From NCBI GenBank assembly GCA_020736575.1, contig JAGPYM010000003.1, positions 1,612,001 to 1,676,000 of the forward strand: a DNA stretch of 64,000 bases. Direction: 5' to 3'. The position numbers and the translations under genes are program-made. The first letter of the stretch is position 1. Each line of letters starts with the position of its first letter. Below are positions 55,282 through 64,000 of this stretch, piece after piece. The DNA is from Thelonectria olida. Lineage: Eukaryota; Ascomycota; Sordariomycetes; Hypocreales; Nectriaceae. The notes under the pieces were generated by a model, which was given only the letters and a program-made list of their open reading frames with translations, was not told the DNA's origin and made no database searches.

Positions 55282-58200
55282 ATGGATCGGCCAGAGCCTG
55301 GCCTCGTCAAGTGGTGCACCCACCCCTCGGTCGACAGCTTCATCCACATCAACCTCCAACATCGGGTTGTTCAGGTCTATGAGCCGACAGGCCATGCGCG
55401 CGCAGGTCGGTTTGACTACAAAAAAGTCAACCGACACGATGACTTTCCGCCTCTCACAACATACGACTGGTCCCCCACCGATCCTGGACTCCTCGCCGTT
55501 GGCACTGGAACCGGGGTCGTGAATCTCTTGAAGATCGATGATGGTTCCAACGCCTATGTTGAGCTTAACCTCAAGATGAGCCGTACTTGTCAGGCTGTGG
55601 CCTTTAACACTACGGGATTACTGGCTGTCGGTCTCGACCGAGTCCGAATGGACCAATGTCTTCACGTCTGGGATGTCAATCGTCTTTCGACCATGGATAA
55701 AATAACCAAAGGCTTCCCCTTGGGCGCGAACATTGCAGATCCGCTGTTCCGTTTAGAGCCAAGTGTTTCAGTATCAAGTGTCAAGTTCTTCGAAGACAGC
55801 CCTCAAACCCTGGTGGTTGGTATCAAAGCCCAGGGGTTGCGCATTCACGATCTTCGAGGCATGTGAAGCTTTCAGCTTGCAACTAAAACCCAGCTAACGC
55901 GTCCTCAATAGACCCCGGGAGCGTCATCACCTTCCAAACCAAGTGTAATAACAACCTTACGGTTGACAATGACCCAAACTATTTTGCATCGTCTGCTCTT
56001 GACCATCCAGGCATCATGATCTGGGATCGCCGAGCTACCTCTAAGCCGGTAGCTTCCGACTCGTACATGCAGGCAGTTGAAGGAGACGACTTACCGTGGG
56101 GAGGAGCTTTGCGACTAGATCGTGTCATTGAAACCGACTCGGACAACTTTGGGCCAGAGGGCAAACATTCCCTTATACGCTCACTCAAATACTCTCGTGA
56201 TCATCGCGGCCTGCTCGCGGTGCTTTCGCGTACTGGACAACTAAAGGTTCTGCAGACCAACAAAGAAACGCCAACAGCCATCGCACAAGCTGGCCCCGAG
56301 CTGTTGCAGGTGCAGAAATCACATGAGATGGATGTATCCTATGTTGAGACGTCAAGGAAGAATGACCGAATTGTGGCCTTTGACTGGGTCCCTCTGGGAT
56401 CAACAGTATTACGGCCAAGGTTGCTAGTGTTGCGAGCGAATGGAAACTTTGAAATCCTGGAGCAGCCATCTAACACGGCCGATCATGTGTATAAGCTGGT
56501 GCCATGGCAGGCACCCCATCGTGGACTCGAAGGTGCGTGCAAGTAGCACTCAGCATAACCCCTTTACTAACCTTGTGCAGAGGGCGCCCCGTATCATAGC
56601 ATGATGGAGTTCGAACCCTCCCAGGCGTCTGAGATGCTGGGACCTCTTCTCATAGAGCAGAGTCTATCAGAAGTTGCCCTTTTCGGCCCTGAGAGTGCCA
56701 AGATCAGAGCAGAAGTGAAAACGGCACTCAAGTCGAATACGCTTTCATCAGTAACTATTGATGATGTTGCAGCCACTGAGACACCATTGCCCGACGCGTT
56801 TCGGAGTGCGAAAGACGTCGCGGCCAAGGTTCGGGCCTTACGTGCATTCGTCCGTGACGAGTTCCAACCAACTGCATCGGCGAATAGAGTCAAGCCCAGA
56901 GTTGGCGACACCAAGATGGAGAAGTCCGAGACAACTGACCTGACATTGGCCTCGGATAGCCTAGGATCATGTCGCGAGATTCACGATGCCCTCCTTGCTT
57001 CTCTAGCTGAAGTAGAGGGCCTCCCCAGAGAAGCCCAGTGTATTCTCGACCACACTATGCTTTTGCGTGCCAAGGAAAAGTATCTGTTTGACGCTGTTGC
57101 AAATAGAGACATAGTTGCGGATGACCCATGGGTCAAGTACGCTTGGGACTGGATCGCAAGTGAGTCGACTTTTTATCTGATTGCAACCTGGCGACTAACC
57201 GAAACCAGCTGCTGAAGAAACTGCTCATGATGGAGGTCTGATGCTAGCGAATATTGACCTTAGCTACTTGGGCGTTCACTCAGTATGGAACAATGACCTT
57301 GGTACGTGATGGTCCATCCCAAAGCGCTGTACGCCCACTAACAGAGATAGGTCGAAATCCGTCTCTGCGACTGTCGACTGGAACAACAGCGCTGGACCGG
57401 GCCAGCTGGGAGCGCAATATCAACTCTTTCTGTAAAAAGAACTATCTGCCCAAGTTTGACGGGGCGCATACCAGATATCCCTACCACAGGCAACTCTGTC
57501 TTGAGATATGTGGCTGGGGAGACTCGGAGAAGCATGATCCCAAGGGCCGTAACCGGGAGCCAGATCCCGAGTATCCAACGACGATCCATACCATGGCCGC
57601 TGCCCGAGCCCTTTTCCAGGGCGACACCAAGCAGGCCATCCAGATCCTCAAGAAGGCGAGCACGGCACATCCAGAGCTCCTTTTCGTCTCCCTCGCCCTT
57701 CAGCTCATGGGTCGTGGGGATAAGAAGTCGGGCAAGGAGCAGCTCGACTTTGACGAGGCCGTCGCCTCCAAGACTGACCCCTATCTCCGCGCCATCTCGT
57801 CTTTGATCGCAACGGGTGACTGGGCTGCCATTGCGAATCAGCACTCACTGCCGCTGTCGGACCGCGCTTACGTTGCCGTACGCAACTTCAATGACGACCA
57901 GCTCACTGTTTGGCTCAACGAGCAGGTCGCCCAGGCTGTCGCAGAGGGAGACATTGAGGGCATCGTCCTTACCGGTATCACGGAGACCATGGTTGACATC
58001 TTCGCCCGCTACATCGAAAAGTTCCACGACGTTCAGACTGCCACGCTCATCCTCTCCATCTGCTCACCCAAGTACATCGACGACATCCGCTGCCGTGCCT
58101 GGCGCAACGCCTACCGTGCCCATCTTCAGCGCCACAAGCTCTTCTTCCAGCGCACCAAGTTTGACGTCGAGTCTACCAAACGCTCCAAGCGCGATGGCTA

Positions 58201-58636
58201 CCCCAGCCTCAAGCCCCCCTCTCGCCAGATCGCTCTGCGATGCGTCTACTGCGACGCCGACACCTCTCTCGCCAACACGCGCAGCCACCCGCCGACCTCA
58301 GCCCCTGCTGCCTCGGCGCCCTCGAACCTCCTCGAGTCTCGCAACCCGCTTCTCGCCGCTAGCATTAACGCCGGCGTCAGCTGTCCTAACTGCGGCCGTC
58401 ACTTGCCCCGCTGCGTCGTCTGCCTCGAGGTCATTGGCGTGCCGCGTTCTGATAAGCCTGAGGAGAAGGAGGAGACGCGCATGGCCGGGCGCTTCCCGAC
58501 CTTTTGCCTGCGGTGCGAACACGTGCTGCACCTCGATCACGCCAGGCAGTGGTTCGCTCGTCATGTTGAGTGTCCTGTGCCCGAGTGTCGATGTCGATGC
58601 AATTTTAGAGCGAACCCGGAGTTGAGCTATCATTAG
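55282..58636 (+). CDS. sea4: SEA/GATOR2 complex subunit Sea4 (Mios), WD40 plus zinc module
   Basis: Five exons: 55282-55858, 55912-56532, 56581-57159, 57209-57301, 57351-58636; 1051 residues. The first intron has a GC donor (AG|GCATGT), with branch GCTAAC; the GT alternative breaks the frame. The N terminus (to about 400) is a WD40 propeller (TTYDWSPTDPGLLAVGTG, LHVWDVNR, GIMIWDRR, VAFDWVPLG). A helical solenoid follows. The C terminus has CVYCDADTS, CPNCGRHLPRCVVC, then FCLRCEHVLHLDHARQWF and CPVPECRCRC, the RING/zinc region of Mios. In yeast SEACAT and animal GATOR2 this protein activates TORC1 at the vacuole/lysosome by opposing SEACIT/GATOR1. The length fits Sea4 (about 1040). Confidence 0.93.
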
Positions 58637-59242
58637 GCTCGAGTTATCATTCAGGGGTGGGAGAGGTGCACTATTGTTCGGGAGTTAGATGTTTGGTGAT
58701 GATTTGCGGTGTTGGTTTAAAGCTATTTACTTATACTTCATTGTTGAACCCCTCAGACCTCACAGTTTCACACTCTACCTAGTTGTCATGTCCAACCACG
58801 AGTTTTACTACTTGACTGTACAATAGACTGTATATGAAAATCGCCTGGGCTCCTTGGCTTGCTAACCCGACCAGCAAAAGCCCTGCACCCAAGGGCATCC
58901 ATCATCATCCATTTCCCATCATCTCCTGCAATGTCGTCCCGGAACCCTCCCAAAACAGACCCAACTAGTTAACCATGTTTATATCTTTCCGTTCATGCTC
59001 CATTTCCTTTCCCATCTACCCACGTGCGTGTTTCTTTCCCAGTTATACAATGCCATGTTCCCGTCTGAACCTCTATCTTCTCCAAACTCTCTCTCTAACA
59101 CTTAAACGATCAAAAATGGTGAGGTCTCCTTATTCGAGGGGGTATCATGACCAAAAAGTTTCAAGCGGGCGTGTCTGTCTGAGTTTTGTCGGCCTGTCGG
59201 CGTTTGTTCGTCATTCTTTGGTGATTCGTCGTTCTCTGGACC
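58637..59242. other. convergent 3' region sea4/psk1
   Basis: 606 bases between facing 3' ends. AT-rich and CT-rich blocks, no gene seen. Confidence 0.5.
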
Positions 59243-62200
59243 CTACGAGGCAGCAGTCTGGCACCAGGGATGCTCCAACACCTGATTGATGCCGTACCGT
59301 TTGGTCACATCCCTGTTTAGCATGCATCGGATGAGGTCAATGCTCTCCTCGCTCAGGGTAAAGGGAATGCGAAGGTCGCGATCCATGATCTCATCGATGC
59401 TGTAAAAGGGATTCTCCTTGTAGATGATTGTATATAGGAGAATGCCGAGCGCCCAAACGTCCTGTTCGGTCCCACGATAGGGTTTTCCAGCAAGGACTTC
59501 TGGCGCTGCATAATCTAAATCACTGTCAGTGAAGGATACAGATAGGTTCAATGCAAGGAGGCAAATCCCACCAATAGTTCCGACGAACACATCAAACGGT
59601 CCGCTCTTGATGTACGCGGCACTCCCAAAATCTATGATCTTGATGTTGCCTTCACCGTCGAGGATGACGTTCTCATCTTTGATGTCGCGATGGACTACCT
59701 TCGCCTTGGTGTGCAGGTGGTGAATGGCCTGGGCTACTTGGACGAAAATATTGCGGCACTCAGACTCTTCCATGTTGGTCCGCAGCTCGATGTAATCAAA
59801 CAGGTCCATACCGGGCAGTCCGTGGGGTTTCATCTCGATGTAATAGTTTATGTCATCCTCGAAGAAGCCCTCCATCTCAACAATATTGGGATGGCGGAAC
59901 TCGGGTCGACGGAGGTACTCCAGAACATGGATTTCTAACGGGACGGTGCCCAGTTTCCTGTCCCTGGTCCATGTGTCCACGAGAATACGGCGCTTGGTGA
60001 CATACTTCAGCACGATCTTCTTACCGGACACCTTGTTTCGAGCAAGCTTCACTTGGCCATAGGCTCCTTGGCCCATGTCCTCGAGTATCACGTAATCGTT
60101 TATGGTCTTCTTATGGGGAGCCTCGACAATGACCTTGGGAACTGGGGAGGGCTTCTCAACTGACTTTGGTGGAGACTTGGGCTGCCCTGTGATTTTTGCA
60201 GCAGCATTGAGGGCGGCATCCTTTAATTGTCTGGAGATGGTGGATGCCATCGAAATCACCTCCTTCTTGGGAGCTTCATCATCTGACGCAATCTCTATGG
60301 GAGTATGGGCCGGAGTCTGCCCTGGAGAAGGCTGATGCAGGGGAGTCGCAGTTCCGGATGGGGTAGGGGAGGCGATGCTGAGATGGGGTTGAGTGCCGTG
60401 AAGATGGCGCGAGTAAGTAATCCACAGAGCATACATCATTTCCGATTGCGTCACTTCGAAAGTTGCTTCTTTGGACTCAGGGTCGGAGTCTTCTTCATCA
60501 CTGCCCTCAATCACAGTTTCGTTGATCATCCGCGTCTTCTTCTCGCTCTTAACGACGCGCATCTGTACATCAACTTTCAGGTCCGAGCCGTCACGATGTC
60601 TTGCACGGATACCTGCAGGACTAAGGAATGCAGCAGCGGCGTCGGGCCGATGCTCTTTGAGAGCGAGAAGAGCCGAGGCTTTTCTGAACCGGTGCTCAGG
60701 AACCACCATGCCATCAAGTAGCTGGATGCCGTCTTCCTCCATCAGCGTGTCCAGGATCTTGTCGAAATCTGGAATTATAGAATTGATGGACATGCCTTCG
60801 GTTTTTTCGAAACCGAAAAGGGCGCCGCAGAATACCGAGTTGGAACTGCGGACCTTGAGGCCCTCTGGCTCGACGACGACGATACCAGCCATGTGAGGGA
60901 AAGATGATACACGCAACTCCAGCTTGCCCCTCACTTGCTCAACTGTACAGGGAATGTTGATCTTTGGTGAGTGCGGACAGGTGAAGTACTTCCGTCGTGT
61001 GGCTTGGGCAAAATCGATCTCGCCAGTGTTAGGATTAATCCCTTGTCGAGGAATCCTTGGGATCAGCATTGCGATATCGTAACCCGAGGGGATCGACTCT
61101 GCACCCCAGATGGGAGCCGTTGACCCATACACCTTTTGAATGATGCCGTCTTCATCTAGACCAATGTAGGCCACGTCCTCGTGGATTTCCTCCAAAACCC
61201 AGATAAGACCAACTTTCTTTTCTTTGACCCAGAGACTTGCAGAACCTGTTGCGCCGTTCCTTTTCTGGATAGGGACGACATCACCACATAGCAAAACCCC
61301 TCGCGAAAGTGTGTTTCGGTGGTGACCACTGCCTCTGGCCTTGGGTGGATTTGGATCTCCACTATGGATTGTTTGGGCGCGCCTTTGGGCGTAGCTGCGA
61401 GGTTGTGACCTCGAGTTCGGCTTGCTCAGAAGCTGTGCTGTGATTCCCGATCGACCACCGAGTAGTGCTGAAGCGGCCGATGCGGCGGGCGTAGTTGCCC
61501 CCGAGGCTGGTTGGCTTTCACTGATGTCGTCCTCGGTCTTCCGCAAGAGTTTTCGCTCCAGCCATGACCTTCTCTCCTCTTGCACCACTTCGAGGATGCC
61601 CATCTTGCGAACCTCAGCTTTGGTAACGCCAAACACCAAGCATGCCAAGTCGTTTGCAGCAATGATAGTCCATGGAGGCTTCACTTCGGTCGTGAAAATT
61701 GCTTGAGCGGCCGGAACCCATCGATTTGTGTTGCCATGAACTGAAGGACCTAATGACGGGCCTATAGAGGCAGGAAAATTGGTCATTGATGTGGTGGCTT
61801 GCAGGATGGGCGATGCCACGGGTTCCTGATACATTGGTCTACCAACGAAGAAAGGTTGAGACGTGTTGTCTGGGTGAATAGAAAGCGTCATGGTATCCGT
61901 CATGGTCCGTTTCAGGCTAGTAGGCCTCGATGCTGGAGGAGAAGTTGTTGTGGTTGTCCGGCTGTCTACTGTTGGTGTTCGACTAGGTTTCTCTAACCCG
62001 TGGCCCACATCCGTAGACTGTGACTTTGCTGTAGGTTCGGGTTTCTGGTCATTATGGTTGCCTGGAGGGAGGAAAGTACCTGGAGAGACTGGCTCGGTGC
62101 TTGAAAGGTCGAGATTAGATATGCGAGGGCTGAACTGTCTGTCAAACTTGGCTTCGGTAGGAACATCACCCGAGCTGGTCACAGATCCTGGTTGTCGCGC

Positions 62201-62901
62201 CCGAGCAATTATCTCAAGCATCTTCTGTGCCTCCACGTCATTGACAGCTCCGGTCCGAGGGCTCCCAAGGCTTGGGGGATTAGCAGTGACGGGCAATCCC
62301 ATATGGTCCTTCATGAATTCGATGGATCTTTTCAAGACATTCTGTCGATTTTGCATGAAGTCTTCAGGCTGATGGGCGAAGGAGAACGAGTGTAATGATT
62401 CAGATGGGAATCGTGAAAGATCTTCGGAGAAGCTGGGTGATGCCGGGCCTCCGTCAAGCGGTAGGGCGCCGGTGCTCGAGACCATGGCACTCATTGAGGT
62501 GGACCGAGACAGGGCTGCGATGGAAGGGCTTCGGGACGGGGCATTGGAGCCGGGGAGAGTTGGATTCCGGGACGGCGCAGGTTGTTGTCTAATTCGGCGA
62601 AGACCAGACAGTCCCAGGCCGTGCTCGTGGTCGTTTATGATGGGTGTTCTGGGAGGCGGGTGGTCAGCAGGAGAAAGGCTGAGGCAGCTCGCCACAGTTG
62701 GGCCAGTTGCACGAACCTGGTGATCGACTCAAGGTCAGCGGCGACGGACGCAGCCGCTGTCGCGTCCAAAGACATTCGATATCGACTACGGCCCGAGGGC
62801 TCTGCGTGTTCGACGGTAGAGGCCAGGTTTCCGGTACTACGGTTTTTGGGGAGGGAGAGCTGTGGTTCCAGCCTCCCTCGTCCCCGATCGTCGTCTCCCA
62901 T
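59243..62901 (-). CDS. psk1: PAS-domain serine/threonine kinase (Psk1/PASK)
   Basis: Exons 62717-62901, 59572-62648 and 59243-59514; 1177 residues. The long middle frame begins with GTG at its 5' end, so the ATG must be in the upstream exon: 62901 (MGDDDRGRG) or the in-frame ATG at 62775 (MSLDATAAA). A PAS domain covers about 370-440 (WTIIAANDLACLVFGVTKAEV), with a second PAS-like region after it (KVGLIWVLEEI, GLDEDGIIQKVYG). The kinase domain is about 913-1172: GQGAYG loop, ATP Lys 943, HRDIKDEN (catalytic Asp about 1050), DFG (about 1068), APE after DYA. The last intron (57 bases) falls in the activation segment and is in frame without stops. PASK-type kinases regulate glucose partitioning, glycogen synthase and translation. 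Confidence 0.92.
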
Positions 62902-64000
62902 GTGGTTTTCGGCGCCTGCGCGAGGACCACGGTCAGCTGTCAGTCAGCGGGGGGGCTAGGCCTTCCAGGGCGGCACCCAGACCATGGCTGTTGGTGGAGG
63001 CGGGTAGGGCAGTGCGTACCATGATCCTGATGTCCGCCATGCATCTGAAGCATAATTGGAGGCGGCCGAAGAAGCCAGCAAGGACTCGGCGGATGGATGG
63101 ATTAGAGAGAGGGAGGGATGGACAGTCGTTGCAGATGGCGGGGTTGAACAGCAAAATTTCGGTCTGGTAGACAAAAAGCTAGGGGTACAAAGTCGAAGTT
63201 GTCGCCACTAAGAAGCGGCCCCTGTCACAAACAACGACGGAGGATTGTCGTGGAATATCGATATCCAGGGGCAAGCAAACAGGCGAGGAGGGACTCGGAA
63301 AGGGAGACTGAGACCTCGAAGGCCGTTGCCGTTTACTGCACGTTGGCTGGGGGGACAACAGACTGCTTTGTCTTGGATGGACGTATGTGTTGGGCGAGGG
63401 CAGGCGAGGCTGCAGGTGACTCTGCAGGTGATGATGGATTTTTTTTCGGGAGGGGGCGCAAAGAGAGGGGAAGAGAAGGAGGGAGATCCAGGGGCCAACC
63501 AGAACAGACGGGTCCGTCTGTGTCTGTCGCGTCTCTCAGCGAGCAACAGTGATTCGACGTTGAGATGAAATGAATGAATGAATGAATGAATGAATGAATG
63601 AATGAATAGAAAGCTACCCGCCTCGGTCTCAAGCTTTCATGGGATGAAGAGGAGGGTGGTTGCTTTGAGGGAGGAAGCGGATTGGACCGAGCCGGGGTTT
63701 CCCAGGATTGGATTCCACGCTGAGCTCACTCACGCTGGGGGTTGAGGGTGAGGGTGAGGGTGGCAGGTGGTGGGTGCAAGATCAGAGCGATTCCATTGTT
63801 TGGTTGGGCCCGAGCAGATGGGAAGAGAGAGCCTTCGGTAGCTCTGCTTCCCGTCACCAAATACCCTCTCTCGAAATGAAGGTAATTTTCTACTTTTTTT
63901 CGATTTCCCGTCCTCGATTTCCCCTTATTTTCCAGGGTCTTTTTAAAGTGCCTCTGTTAGTGGACAATGCTACCTCCCCGACCTTCACACCCATCCAAGG
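62902..64000. other. upstream region of psk1
   Basis: About 1.1 kb with no gene. GAGG/GTG-rich on the + strand between 63720 and 63780. If the psk1 transcript has further 5' exons they would be here; I see no clear ones. Confidence 0.5.
63571..63606 (+). repeat. TGAA tetranucleotide microsatellite
   Basis: About nine perfect TGAA units, roughly 0.7 kb upstream of the psk1 start. Confidence 0.9.

Noticed and set aside
62649..62716. N-terminal extension MASCLSLSP of the PAS kinase
   Set aside because: It starts at GTG and lies in an intron. Joining 62717 to 62648 keeps phase and gives an ATG-started protein.
1..64000. CRISPR arrays, operons, phage or insertion sequences
   Set aside because: The window is eukaryotic (introns throughout); the tandem repeats seen are simple microsatellites without spacers.

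Overview
The window is nuclear DNA of a filamentous ascomycete (Pezizomycotina, probably Sordariomycetes). Genes are monocistronic, on both strands, cut by short introns of 46-82 bases (one of 230) with GT..AG ends and CTAAC/CTGAC branch sites. Many proteins have long disordered Ser/Pro/Thr arms, as in this group. I cannot name the genus. I see no rRNA, tRNA, CRISPR array, transposase, secondary-metabolite cluster or prokaryotic feature. All start codons were checked as ATG and exons were joined by reading phase, so several models differ from the longest open frame. Layout. 0.7-13.9 kb: a calponin-homology actin-binding protein (+), a SET/post-SET lysine methyltransferase-like protein (-), 6-phosphogluconolactonase (+), a basic Ser-rich protein with a HAUS8/augmin-like coiled coil (-), and a disordered protein ending in a Cys-rich zinc module (-). 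16.4-23.9 kb: three genes that can be linked to the endolysosomal system: a Vba-type vacuolar basic amino-acid transporter with an acidic dileucine signal, a TBC1D5-type Rab GAP, and an acidic protein with WGDF/FGDF motifs of the kind bound by clathrin-adaptor gamma-ear domains. 27.2-34.7 kb: a three-KH RNA-binding protein (Rnc1/PCBP type), the ER nucleotide-sugar transporter Hut1, and a Msg5/Pmp1-type dual-specificity phosphatase with a MAP-kinase docking motif. 34.7-46.2 kb: about 11.5 kb with no gene I can support. 46.2-49.9 kb: a 1157-residue disordered scaffold-like protein. 50.9-62.9 kb: a dense block with tRNA 2'-phosphotransferase, a double-stranded-RNA-binding-domain protein, the rRNA-processing factor Efg1, the SEACAT/GATOR2 subunit Sea4 (Mios) and a PAS-domain kinase (Psk1/PASK). 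How they fit together. Most are housekeeping or signalling genes with no operon logic. Two functional groupings are worth noting: the KH protein next to a MAPK phosphatase, which in fission yeast are a known mRNA-level feedback pair, and nutrient/TORC1-vacuole genes (Vba-like, TBC1D5, Sea4, Psk1) spread over the window. No wholly new system is demonstrable from sequence alone. The best leads are the KH/phosphatase pair, the long gene-poor interval with a recurring 10-base palindrome, two stop-free in-frame introns (one inside a kinase activation segment), a GC-AG intron in sea4 and the augmin-like and gamma-ear-motif proteins.
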